Positions 38,511 to 49,179 are shown, counted from the stretch's first letter. The stretch is DNA of 64,000 bases from Cymbidium sinense (GCA_021442155.1 CM038222.1:25096148-25160147), one strand, 5' to 3'. Made by a program: numbers and translations. Notes: a model not told the origin generated them from the letters alone.

Positions 38511-39939
38511 ACATTACCCAAATACTTGTGGTGCAGTTAACTTGGACAATTCGGGCTTCCTTACCTGAATCTAATTCTCCTCTTTGCCTCCCTTTTTTTG
38601 GTTTTGTTTCCTTGTTTTCTTTATGGATACTCATAGATATCATTCTTTGTCTTGTGCTCTTTGCCATGACTTCTTTGCCTTTACCTTCTCCTTTAGATGG
38701 AAGAATTCTTTTTGGCATTTACAATATTATGAGATGTTGAACTATATGCACATCAATATCTTGAATTGGAACTCAGTTGAGCCTTGTGTTAGGTTTTATA
38801 ATTGCAATCCCACTTGGGACTTTAATTTCATTGATACATTCATTTCTAAACCTGAGAGAATTAACCATTGCTGGAGGAAGTTATATGTTTTGATGGGCTT
38901 AGATTTTAGTACTAACTTCTTTAACTAGTTTTTTCTCTCTGACAATATAGCTTGGAGCATTGCTACTACCTATGTTGCTTCGGCAATGAATTAGTGTGCA
39001 TTATCTTTGGTTGCTTTTATTTTGATGATTATAGTATTTCTTTGGCTGATGCTTACAGTCCTTGGGACTCTTTCCTCCCTAAAGGCCTAATTCATAAAGG
39101 TTTCAACACTTATGTTGAAAGGATTTTGGTTAGTTCAGATTTTCATGCAGTCATTTGTCCTTTATATGTAATGCCTAACCTCGTGCTTTCCGCAGGGAAG
39201 AAATTGTAATACCACGGTCTCTTTTAATGGTTATTTTGGTCAAATCCTTGTCGGAATGGATGGGGTTTAATTACTTTTGGGTTTTGGAGGTTTCGCCATG
39301 GTTGTTTGTTGATTTGTTTGTTGATTTGGTTTTTTAATCGCTTTGGGTTGAGCTGAATTTTTTTCTACTTCTCTTTCCTCCCTATTTTTTCCATCTTGCA
39401 CTCTTTTTAAGTTCTGGTTTTGGACCTTTATTATCTTAAAATTCTGCTTGGTAATGATGTCTCTACTTGGAATCATCTTCTTATTTTATATTCTAGTGGC
39501 TTACAATGTTGCATTAGTTGCTCGATGGGAGTGACTTTCGATTGCCAATTATTTCGGTTGGGTTGCTTTCAATTGGGGTGGTGAATCATATTTACATCAT
39601 TATTTATGTAATCTTACATCTATTGGGTTTTGTCTTACCTTCTTGGATTGGAGTGTCATTTGTTTGGGAGGTATAGTCCGATGTTACCTATTCGCTTTAA
39701 GACTTTGGATGTTTGTGGATTTGGTTTATCTGATTAGTTGTCTCTGGGCTACTGTCTAAACTTGCTATAGTATCCATTTTAGTGCTGCTAGTATTGTGCA
39801 GATCACTATGCCTTATCAAATGTTCTACTTGATCTTAACCTATGGTTTGTATACTCTCAATGATTGTTGTTATGGCAAGCCTGTGGGGTATTTCTGCAAG
39901 GATTATGGGCTGAATTGGGATATTGTTGCTGCTGTTATG

Positions 39940-40385
39940 AATGTTCCTTCTTGGATGATGTTGCCTTTTGTTGTCTTGTTTTTTGGGTTGATTGTTGATC
40001 TGGATTATCGAATTGTACGAATCTATTGGGCTGGCCTATTTTACTGGGTGCTAATTTTAGTTGGTTGCAGTTCATTTCCTGTGTTGAGCTATGCTGTGTT
40101 GCCTTTTGCTATCTTGTTTTCTGGGCTGATTGTTGATCTGGATTATCTGAATTGTGGCCCTGAACGCTGCTATTGGAGCTGCTGCTCTAACTATTTTTAC
40201 TGGGTGCTAATTTCAATTGGTTCCAGTCCATTTCCTGTGTTGAGCTATGTTGTGTTGCCTTTTGTTGTCTTATTTTGCATTGTTGTCTGGATTATCGAAT
40301 TGCCTGTACACTTCTATTGCCGCTCTAACTATTTTCTTGCTCTAAGCTTTTCTGGGTGCTACTTTTAGTTGGTTTTCCACTTCTG
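39940..40385 (+). repeat. Three ~165-bp tandem units in the LINE 3' tail
   Basis: Units start near 39950, 40085 and 40250. Each contains TGTTGCCTTTTG, CTTGTTTT, TTGTTGATCTGGATTATC and TTACTGGGTGCTAATTT. They keep one reading frame open (39796-40368, 190 residues), giving repeated LPFVVLF / GLIVDLDY / YWVLI hydrophobic blocks. This is the longest ATG-started open frame in the window, but it is explained by the repeat and T-rich composition and is probably not a protein. Confidence 0.6.
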
Positions 40386-41275
40386 TGTTGAGCTATCTTT
40401 GTCTTCCTTACTATTGCTTTTCTCAGGATATTAATAAGGGTTGTTTCTATGTTTCCACAGCTTCATTTATATATCATATGATTGGGATGGTGTTAATTAT
40501 AGGCTCATTGACTTGATTAGCGAATTTCACCAAGTTGTCTCCTCGCAATTTTCTTGTGGAGGGATTATATCGGATTGCTTTCTTTCTTGGAAATGGCTAT
40601 TGATGAGATTGCTAAGATGGCTCTCTCTTATGTTTATGTATTCTCATGTCAAGATGCATATATTGATGATATTTCTCTTGAATGAGACTCCCTATCCTTG
40701 ACTCTTAGCAATTCTCTATATACTTTAGACAAGATTTTGCTTAGGTTTTGCGGTAGTAAAGCTCACAAGAATAACAACAACGGGTGCTACCTTCTCACAG
40801 TTTCTTTGGCTATGATGGCTATGATGATCTCACTCCCTATTGGTTGGTAGTACTCATGTGATGTAACCCTTCTCTGAAGTTTGGATGCTCATACTTGCAT
40901 GCCCCAAGATGTGATTGAGCCAGCTCTATCCAATTCCTTACTAACTCACTCATATTATCTTGTTTTCTTCAAACTTTTTGCTATTATAACTGTTCTAATC
41001 TCCCTCTTATTATAACTTTGCAGGTGATTCTCTCTCCTTCTTTTGCAGGTCTGCTCCAGATTATCATGCATTCCCACATCCTCCAGAGCATTGGCTTTAT
41101 TCTTATTTTAGCTTATTATGTTAACCATCTTGTATCTTTTGATTATTTTTATGCTTTCTTTTACTCTTGGATGTACTTAGATAGGGGATTTACTCCTTAG
41201 GCTGATTGTAGCTCTTTGAGCAGTAGTTCTGGAGTTTATCTCCTTTTAAGGACCTTGTAACCCTCTTTTTGTGGC

Positions 41276-41281
41276 AATAAA
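41276..41281 (+). promoter_or_regulatory. Poly(A) signal AATAAA of the long LINE
   Basis: AATAAA about 25 bp before the A-run at 41305-41326, within GTGGCAATAAAAT, which is also kept in the truncated LINE. Confidence 0.75.
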
Positions 41282-41326
41282 ATACCCCTACATGGGGCTT
41301 CCCTAAAAAAAAAAAAAAAAAAAAAA

Positions 41327-41672
41327 CCCTAAACTAAATAAAATAAAATGTAAACCTAAAAAATAAAATAAATATAAAACCTACTTAACAAATAAGCATA
41401 AACCTAAACATAAACCTAAAAAATAAAATAAAATAAAAATAACCAAAACTAAAATAAATGAACATAAAATAAATAAACAAAAATAAATAAAAATAAAAAT
41501 AAAACCTAAATAAAAAACTAAATTATATAAAAAAGTAAACTAAATAAACTAAATAAACTAAATATACCGATTTACTTATTTTTTTTTAAAAAACCATAAA
41601 CCCTAAACCCTAAACCTTAAACCCTAAATCCTAAACCCTAAACCCTAAACCCTAAAACTAACCCTAAACCAT
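41327..41672. repeat. Telomere-like satellite, block B1
   Basis: CCTAAA/AAATAAA degenerate DNA, the TTTACTTATTT landmark (about 41572), then a CCCTAAA tract that is the insertion target of the truncated LINE. Confidence 0.9.
41654..41672 (+). repeat. Target-site duplication, left copy, of the truncated LINE
   Basis: AAAACTAACCCTAAACCAT, 19 bp, is repeated exactly at 42116-42134. Together they flank 41673-42115 (the first A residues of the right copy merge with the A-tail). This is the expected product of target-primed reverse transcription. Confidence 0.85.
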
Positions 41673-42119
41673 TTTTGCATCTGCCCCAACTTAGTGTGAC
41701 TAAGCCTGTGCCTCCTCTATCCCACTTCTTTATTATTACCATTTTCATATTTTGCTCCTCTCACTTATCATTTTTTCTGTACTACTTTAAGTGCTCTAAC
41801 TTCTTCTTATCTACAATCTTGCAGGTGCTTTTCTCTTTTTCTCTTACAGGTTGCTCCATAGTGTCATGCATTCTCACTTCCTGTAGAACATTGGCCCTCA
41901 TCCTTCATTTGCTTACTTTTGTTAATCACTTTGTATCTTTTGCTTGCTTTACTCTTTTCTTTTGCTTCAGGATGTACATAGGTAGGGGATTTACTCCTTA
42001 GGTTGATTGTAGCTCTTTGAGCAGTAGTTCTAGAGTCTATCCCCTTTAAGGACCTTGTAACCCCTTTTTTGTGGCAATAAAATTCCCCTTGTATCGGGTT
42101 TCCCAAAATAAAAAAAAAA
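41673..42119 (+). mobile_element. 5'-truncated LINE copy (3' end only) inserted in telomere-like DNA
   Basis: About 440 bp homologous to the last part of the long LINE (40880-41326): shared blocks are ATCATGCATTC-type sequence, GGGGATTTACTCCTTAGG, TTGTAGCTCTTTGAGCAGTAG, GGACCTTGTAACCC and GTGGCAATAAAAT, with AATAAA at 42076-42081 and an A-rich tail. A perfect 19-bp duplication flanks it. Sequence differences show it derives from a related source, not from its neighbour by local copying. It carries no coding domain. Confidence 0.9.
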
Positions 42120-42134
42120 CTAACCCTAAACCAT
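42116..42134 (+). repeat. Target-site duplication, right copy
   Basis: Exact 19-bp match to 41654-41672; the first four A residues are part of the A-tail run. Confidence 0.85.
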
Positions 42135-42916
42135 ATACCATAAACTTAAAACCCTAAAACCATAACCACTTTCTTTACCACCCTACCCACCCTAACCCTC
42201 CACAAACTCCTCCCTAAACCCTAAAACCATAAAACTTAAAAATAAATAAAAAATAAAACTTACACCCTAAACTAAAAAATCTAAACCTAAAATAAACTAA
42301 ACCAAATCTAAACCTAAACAAAATAAAATAAAATAAACTACAAATAAACTAAACCCTAAAATATAAACCTAATAAAAAAAAAAACCTCCTAAATGAAATA
42401 AAACCTAAACCTTTTCAAAAAATAAAACCTAAATCTAAAATAAAATAAATAACTGTTCAAAATAAACCTAAACATAAAATAAACTAAAATAAAACTAAAC
42501 TATAATAAATCCTAAAATAAATAAACTAAATTAAATAAATATAAAAAAATATCTACATAAAAATAAAAAATAAAATAAACCCAAATAAATAATAAATAAA
42601 CTAAATAAACATAAACCTACTAGTTTACTTAATTAAAAAGAAAACCCTAAACCTTAAAACCTGAACCTAACCGTAAACCTACAACCCTAAACCTACAACC
42701 CTAAACCCTAAAACCCAAAACCCTAAACCCTAAACTCTAAACCCTAAACCTTAAACCCTACACCATAAACTCTAAAATAGAAAACCCTAAACCATAAACC
42801 CTAAACCCTAAAACCCTAAACCTACAACCCTAAACCCTAAAACCTACATTCCTAAACCTCAAACCCCAAACTGTAAACCCTAAACCCTAAACCTTAAACT
42901 AACTCTAAACCTTAAA
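42135..42916. repeat. Telomere-like satellite, block B2
   Basis: CCCTAAA variants, degenerate CCTAAA/AAATAAA DNA, an exact ACTAGTTTACTTAATT landmark (about 42618) and a CCCTAAA tract leading into G5. No gene. Confidence 0.9.
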
Positions 42917-43405
42917 AATGGGCAGAACCTTGACGGTAAGAACATAACTGTCAACTAGACTATGTCTAGATATGCAGTGGAGAAGAAGGTGGAGGTAGTG
43001 ATTATCACAGTGGTGGTGGGGGATCTGGAGGTGCTGGTGGATATGGAGGAGGTGGTTGGAGCAGTGGTGGTTATAGAGGCAGGAGGAGCGATGGAGGTTA
43101 TAGCCATTGTAGTGGTCGAGGGAGAGATCTGGGATATGATAGTAGATCCTGCTACTCAAGAGGTTGGGGTGGTTCTTATGGAAATTGGAAAAATTGAAGA
43201 ATGGCAAATCCGATCTGCTGCTTATGGAACTGAGTCTTTATAGTAGAGACAGATTTACTCATCTAAGGATTTTGATTTGCTCTATGGGTGCTCATTTCTT
43301 ATGTATGTTGTCGCTTGTTTCTTAGAAAACTTGGGGTACTACTTGGTTGATGAAATCGAAAAGAAGAAATGTTGAATCTAAATTTGTTCTCTGTTTAAAA
43401 AAAAA
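42917..43405 (+). pseudogene. GR-RBP cDNA 3' fragment G5
   Basis: The ancestral frame from 42917 reads NGQNLDGKNITVN then TAG (42956-42958). Beyond the stop, Gly-rich codons with Tyr, Ser and Arg (GGTGGTGGGGGATC, GGAGGAGGTGG) run to a GGAAATTGGAAAAATTGA ending. Then comes the shared 3' UTR (CTTTATAGTAGAGAC ... AAGAAGAAATGTTGAATC) and about 9 A residues. This piece matches the RRM C-terminal edge plus Gly-rich tail of plant GRP7/8-type proteins, which in living genes act in RNA binding. The open frames on both strands at 42905-43243 are not in the ancestral frame. Confidence 0.85.
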
Positions 43406-44617
43406 CTTAAACCCTAAACCGAAAAGTTAAATTCTAAACCCTAAACCCTAAACTTAAACCCTAAACCCCAAATCCTAAACTAACCCTAAACCCTAAACCC
43501 TAAAAAGCTAAAAACCTAGACCTGAATTAAATAAAACTAATAGATAAATAAATAAATAAATAAACCTAAACCAAAATAAAAAAATAAAATTAAATTAAAT
43601 TAAAACTTAAACTAAAACCTCAACCTAAAGCTAAACCTAAAAAGAAAATAAACTAAAAAATAAAAACAAAATAAAAATGAAATAAATAAAAACCTAAACT
43701 AAACAAAAAAATAAAAAATTTAAATAAAATAAAAACTAAACTTAAAATAAAGACAAAATAAACCTAAAATATAATAAAATTGAAACTAAATAAAAACTTC
43801 AACCTAAAAAATAAACCTACAAACAAATAATAAATAAAACCAAAACCCTAAAATAAAAAAAACTTAACCCAAAGTAAAAATAAAATAAACAAAATAAAAT
43901 CAACCTAAACCTAAAATAAAATAAACTAAATTAAAGTAATTAAAACCTAAAATAAACTAAACCTAAACTAAATAAAATAAAATAAACTAAAAATAAACCT
44001 AAACTTAAACTAAAAAATAAAACTTTAAAATAAAACTAAAATAAAAACCTAAAACCTAAACCTAAAAAAAATAAAATAAAAACCTAAACCAAAACCTAAA
44101 AAATAAAAAATAAAATAAAATGAAAATAAAACTCAACTAAAAAAATAAACTAAAATAAAAAACCTAAACTATTATAAATAAACCTAAAATAAACAAACTA
44201 AAAAACCTAATAAAAATAAAAATTAAAGCTAAATAAAAATAATAATAAAATAAACTAAAATAAAAAAAATTAAAGTAAATAAACCTAAACATACTTGTTT
44301 ACTTAATTTTTTTAAAAAAACCCAAAACCCTAAATCCTAAACCTTAAACCCTAAACCCTAAAACTAACCCTAAACCCCAAACCCTAAACCTACAACCATA
44401 ACCCCTAAACTTTTAATCTTAAAATCCTAAACCTTAAACCTTAAACCCTAAACCCTAAATCCTAAACCTTAAACCCTAAACCCTAAAACCCTAAACTCTA
44501 AGCCGTAAACCCTAAGCCCTAAAAACATAAACCCTAAACCCTAAACAATAAACCCTAAACTTTAAACCACAAGCCTTAAACCATAAACTGTAAACTCAAA
44601 ACTAACCCAAAACTTAA
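43406..44617. repeat. Telomere-like satellite, block B3
   Basis: Short CCCTAAA tract, AAGCTAAAAACCTAGACC landmark (about 43504), degenerate CCTAAA/AAATAAA DNA, TTTACTTAATTTT landmark (about 44298), then a CCCTAAA tract into G6. Confidence 0.9.
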
Positions 44618-45057
44618 AGAATGGGCAGAATCTTGACTACAGGAACATCACCGTCAACTAGGCTCAATCTAGATTATGTGATGGACAAGGCAGAGTGGTT
44701 ATCGAGTAAGGGGATCTAGAGGCCGCTATGGAGGTGGTGGTCTGAGTGGTTATGGAGGTGAGGAGGGGCTGAGGTTACACTGGTGGTGGTAGAGGGAAAG
44801 ATCGGATATGAGATCCCGCTACTGAGGTGGTTCTGATGGGAATTGGAGAAACTGAAGAACAACCGATCTGATCTACTTATGGAACTATGTCTTTATAGTA
44901 GAGATAGTTCTAGTTATCTAGGGTTTTTAATTTACTCTATGCATGCTCATTTTTTATCTATGTCATCACTTTTGTCTTAGAAAACTTGGTGTGTTACTGG
45001 GTTGATGAAATCAAAAAGAAGAAATGTTGAATATGAATTTGTTCTCTATTGAAAAAA
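44618..45057 (+). pseudogene. GR-RBP cDNA 3' fragment G6 (many short deletions)
   Basis: The frame from 44620 reads NGQNLDYRNITVN then TAG (44659-44661). The Gly-rich part has lost many short segments relative to G5 and G7, but GGTGGTGGT and the GGGAATTGGAGAAACTGA ending remain. The 3' UTR is nearly complete. Only ~6 A residues remain at the tail. Confidence 0.85.
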
Positions 45058-45183
45058 CCTTAAACCTTAAACTAAAATTTAAACCCTAAACGTCAAACCC
45101 TAAACCCTAAACCCTAAACCCTAAAACCCTAAAACCTAAACCTAAACCCTAAACCCTAAACCCTAAACTACCCATAAACCCTA
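45058..45183. repeat. Short CCCTAAA spacer between G6 and G7
   Basis: About 125 bp including a run of four to five perfect CCCTAAA units (45096-45125). G6 and G7 are thus neighbours in one orientation, as are G1 and G2. Confidence 0.9.
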
Positions 45184-45636
45184 AGAATGGGTACATCCTT
45201 GATGACAAGAACATCACTATCAATTAGGCTTAATCTAGATTTGGCGGTAGAGGCGAAGGCGGAGGCAGTGGTTATCACAATGGTGGTGGGGGATCTGGAG
45301 TTGCTGGTGGATACAGAGGTGGTGGTCAAAGTAGTGGTTATGGAGGCAAGAGGAGCGATGGAGGTTTCAGCCTTGGTGGTGGCAGAGGGAGAGATCGGGG
45401 ATATGATGGCGGATCCCGCTACTCGAGAGGCGGGCGTGGTTATAATGGGAACTGGAGAAACTAAAGAATGGTTGATCCGAACTGCTACTTATGGAACTGT
45501 GTCTTTATAGTAGAGACGATTCTACTTATCTATGGATTTTGATTTGCTCTATGGGTGCTCATATTTCATCTATGAGTGCAACTTGGTTGATGAAATCGAA
45601 AAGAAGAAATGTTGAATCTAGTTCTCTATTAAAAAA
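45184..45636 (+). pseudogene. GR-RBP cDNA 3' fragment G7 (best preserved)
   Basis: The ancestral frame from 45186 reads N-G-Y-I-L-D-D-K-N-I-T-I-N, TAG (45225-45227), A, TAA, SRFGG, then stays open through about 75 Gly-rich codons (GGGGSGVAGGYRGGG, SSGYGGKRSDGG, GRGRDRGYDGGSRYSRGG) to NGNWRN and a natural stop TAA at 45462-45464. The shared 3' UTR and a six-A tail follow. This copy defines the frame for the family: RRM end, Gly/Arg/Tyr-rich tail, NWRN terminus. The longer open frame from 45187 (107 codons) is one base out of this frame and is a shadow. Confidence 0.88.
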
Positions 45637-46753
45637 TCCTTAAACCCTAAACTTAAAACCTAATCCTTAAACCCTAAACCCTAAACCCCAAACCCTAAAC
45701 CCTAAACCATAAATCCTAAACTAACCTTAAACCCTAAAAGCTAAAAAACCTAAACCTCAGTTAAATAAATTGAAAAATAAAATAAATAAATAAACCCAAA
45801 CAAAAATAAAATAAAAAATAAAATTAAAATAAAAACATAAACTAAAACTTAAACCTAAACCTAAACCTAAACCTAAAAATAAGATAGAATAAAAAATAAA
45901 AAACTATAATAAAATAAAATAAATAAAAACTTAAACTAAACTAAAAGATCAAAAACCTAAATAAAATAAAACTAAACCTAAAATAATAATCAAATAAAAC
46001 TAAATAAAAACCTAAACCTATAAAATAAACCTAAAAATAAAACTTAAAAATAAATAAAAATTAATACTTAAACCCCAAATAAAAAAACTAAACCTAAAAT
46101 ATAAATAAAATAAACAAAATAAAATAAACCTAAACCTAAACTAAAATAAATACAACTTAAACCTTAACCTAAAATAAACTAAACCTAAACCAAAACTAAA
46201 AAATAAAACTTAAAATAGACCAAAAAATAAACCTAAAACCTAAACCTAAAAAATAAAATAAAAACCTATACCAAAACTTAAAATTAAAAAATTAAACCAA
46301 AACCTAAAAAATAAAATATAAATAAAACTAAACAAAATATAAACCTAAAATTAAAAAATTAACTAAAATAAAAAACCTAAACTAAAATCAATAAACCAAA
46401 AATAAATAAACTTAACTAAATAAAAAAATTAACCTAAATAAAACTAAAAATAAAAATAAAATAAACTCAAATAAACAAAACCTAAACTAAATAAACCTAA
46501 ACCTACTTGTTTACTTATTTAAAAAAAAAAACTAAACCTAAACCATAAAAATAACCCTAAACCTATAACCCAAAACCCAAAACCCTAATCCCTAAAACCC
46601 TAAACCCTAAACCCTAAACCCAAAACCCTAAACCCAAAACACTAAACCCTAAATCCTAAAACCCTAAAACCCTAAACTCTAAACCATAAACCCTAAACCC
46701 TAAAACACTAAACCCTAAACCCTAAACCCTAAAACCTAAAACCCTAAACCTTA
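45637..46753. repeat. Telomere-like satellite, block B4
   Basis: CCCTAAA tract, AAGCTAAAAAACCTAAACC landmark (about 45738), degenerate DNA, TTTACTTATTT landmark (about 46508), CCCTAAA tract into G8. Confidence 0.9.
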
Positions 46754-47240
46754 ATAATAGCAGAACCTTGACAACAAGAACATCACCATCAAGTAGGCTC
46801 TGTCTAGATTTGGCGGTGGAGACGAAAATGAAGGCGGTGCTTTCATAGTGGTGGTGGGGGATCTGGTGGTGCTAGTGGATATCAAGGTGTTCAATAGAGT
46901 AGTGGTGGTTATGGAGGCAACAAGAGCGATAGAGGTTACATCTATGGTGGTGGATGAGTGAGAGATCGGGGATATGATGGCATATCCCACTACTCGAGAG
47001 GTGGGGGAGGTTCTAATGGGAACTAGAGACACTGAGGAATAACTGATCTGATCTACTACTTATGGAAATGTGTCTTTATAGTAGAGATAGTTCTATTTAT
47101 CTAGGGTTTTTGATTTTCTCTATGGGTGCTCAATTTTTATCTATGTCATCGCTTGTGTCTTAGAAAACTTAAGATTCTACTTGGTTGATGAAATCAAAAA
47201 GAAGAAATGTTAAATCTGAATTTATTCTCTATTAAAAAAC
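46754..47240 (+). pseudogene. GR-RBP cDNA 3' fragment G8
   Basis: It begins AATAGCAGAACC, i.e. one base lost in the first Gly codon, then QNLDNKNITIK and TAG (46794-46796), the shared stop position. The Gly-rich codons and NGN-like ending are degraded; the 3' UTR is complete to about five A residues. The minus-strand open frame here is a shadow. Confidence 0.82.
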
Positions 47241-47689
47241 ATAAACCACTAATCCCTAAACACTAAACCTAAACTAAAACCTAAAATGAAAACCTACCTA
47301 AACCCTAAACCTAAACCTTAAATACTAAACCTAAACAACCAGACCACACATTAAACCTTAAACCCTAAACCTAATCCACAAACCACAAACCACAACCCTA
47401 AACCTTAAACCACAAACCATTCAAAATAATAAACCTACAACCTTAAACCCCAAAGCCTTAAATCCTGCCTAAACCCTAAACTAACCACAACCCCAAACTA
47501 ACCTAAAAACCCTAAACCCTAAATCCTAAACATTGAATAAATATGTCATTAGTAGATCTAAGAATGATAATCTTGGTTATGGTTATGGTAGCTAAAGAGA
47601 ATGTCTTCAAGAGACTTTACCTTAACTATTAGAGATTGGAATACCCTAAATCATATTATAATACCATATATTATAGTATAATGTACCAT
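47241..47689. other. End of telomere-like array and short unique spacer
   Basis: CCTAAACC/CCACAAACC variants fade out at about 47530. The next ~160 bp are unique-looking, with no gene recognised. A short GGTTATGGTTATGGTAGC stretch (about 47575-47594) could be a scrap of Gly/Tyr codons, but is too short to assign. Confidence 0.6.
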
Positions 47690-49150
47690 AATATATTTTA
47701 GCAGTGATGTGTTTTGGATGTTATAAGATGTTTTTAAATGTTTTAATATATTATGGTATTGTTCCATATAGTCTATATTAATACAAATAAAAAAATATTA
47801 ATTTAATAAATCAAATGATGAAATTTGTTAAATTTGAAATGGAAATTAGGTTGTAGTACCAAAGGTGTGCTATGCCACTTGTAGTCTAAAATGTAAGATT
47901 TTATGTTGAAAATAAATATTATATGTTGTAGCATAGTATAACATCATATATCATAATATATTGTTTTGCACATTTTCAATTCTTTTAGTATTTTCATAAT
48001 CATGCAGTCGAGCCTACACTAGCATTACTTATAAAAAAATTGATTTAGACTTTAAAATGGTGCAATTTGGCCAAATTCATAATAGGCAGAGCATGGCATC
48101 ATAATATATTATTTCAATTTAAAATATAAATTGATCTGACTAAAAATATACTTTTTATTGTTTAGACAAATTTTATGATTTTTTTATCTTAAGCAATCTC
48201 TTCTGATGTGATATGCAATATAATATAATATAATATGTTATAGTGTATTGTAATATAGGATGCCATAATATAGTATAAGATTATTTTTTTATAGCTTACT
48301 ATTGTGTACTATTACTTTTTGTTTAGCATATTTTAGTTTGTTATAATATGATGTAGTAGAGTTTGTACTAGTATAATTTATAAAAATACTATTTTATAGG
48401 CTGAGATGATGGGATTTGGCCAAATTTAAGGTAAGCTTTATGGAACATCATCTGGGGTGTGCTATGGTGTGTCATTTAATCAAAAGAATGGAATTTTTTT
48501 ATCCAAAATAAATGTTCATTTTTCAACCAAATTTGATAAAAATTTTTCTGAAAGTCATTCATTTTAAGGTGTAATGTAAGAAAATATATTATATGAAAGC
48601 ATATTAAAATATAATGTACATAATAATATAACTTCACATATATATGAATGTGGTGGTATGTTACTAAATGTTATTGTAATTTTTTGTATGTTTTACTTTT
48701 GTTATAAGACATGGGTCAAAACTCACAAAAATGTTAATTTGGAGGTTGAGATGGAATAATTTGGCCAAATTCATGGCACACACCAAGAAGCAACACCAAA
48801 ATTATGCTATTTTCTACCATTTCTAATAAAATAATAATAATTTTAGATCCAAAATATACATTATTCATATTTTTGAGATTGTTTTGTTATTTGTTCCTTT
48901 TAAGTTATACTAATGAGGTGTAATGTTAGACATTATATTATAATATAGCAAACTATAATATAACATAATATATTATAATATAATATAGTGTGTTAATTCA
49001 CACTATAATATTTTTAGCATGATATTCTATAGTTAGTTTGAGCTTGCACCATCACAAATCATAAAATGTTGATTATAATGTTAAGATGATGTAATTTGAA
49101 TGAATACATTTTTAGGCTTTTGGTTGAAGTATTAAAGGTGTGCATAAGAT
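47690..49150. repeat. AT-rich satellite, about four units of ~345 bp
   Basis: The AATTTGGCCAAATT-type motif recurs at about 48064, 48414 and 48758, with a weaker match near 49092 and one near 47822, giving ~335-350 bp spacing. Around it recur ATAATATATTATAATAT-like tracts, TTAGTTTG...AGTTTGTACTAG and AAAGGTGTGCTATG. Units are diverged. It is unrelated to the CCCTAAA satellite. No open frame of interest. Confidence 0.7.
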
Positions 49151-49179
49151 AAGAAATAAGATTTGATGAGACTTCCATG

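Larger units (their letters stand above)
38520..41304 (+). other. LINE 3' tail, unusually long, with open stretches of unknown meaning
   Basis: About 2.8 kb between RNase H and the A-run. The T-rich composition gives hydrophobic open frames at 38584-38928, 38952-39209, 39796-40368 and 40441-40701, none resembling a domain I recognise. The last ~430 bp are repeated as a separate truncated copy at 41673-42119, so they belong to the mobile unit. Near 41028-41052 two TTGCAGGT-like sites occur with pyrimidine-rich leads, resembling splice acceptors. Confidence 0.6.
34571..41326 (+). mobile_element. Decayed L1-type LINE (with RNase H), near full length
   Basis: A plus-strand non-LTR retrotransposon about 6.8 kb long. 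Order: T/C-rich leader, apurinic endonuclease-like domain, reverse transcriptase, zf-RVT-type zinc-binding region, RNase H, a ~2.8 kb 3' tail, AATAAA (41276-41281) and a 22-nt A-run (41305-41326). Stops and frameshifts in every domain show it is dead. The 5' edge is the end of homology to the gypsy gag linker (after GCTGAGCTC). No ORF1-type gag is recognised, so it may be 5'-truncated. No target-site duplication pairs the two ends. Confidence 0.8.

Noticed and set aside
45187..45510. 107-codon open frame in G7, with similar frames at 42962-43243 and 21464-21721
   Set aside because: They are one base off the ancestral GR-RBP frame, which is identified by NGQNLD/NITVN, the Gly-rich tail and the NWRN end. 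Val/Glu/Met-rich composition is what shifted Gly codons give.
45184..45636. A functional glycine-rich RNA-binding protein gene
   Set aside because: Most of the RRM is missing, in-frame TAG and TAA follow directly, no promoter or exon lies upstream (only CCCTAAA DNA), and the copy is one of eight.
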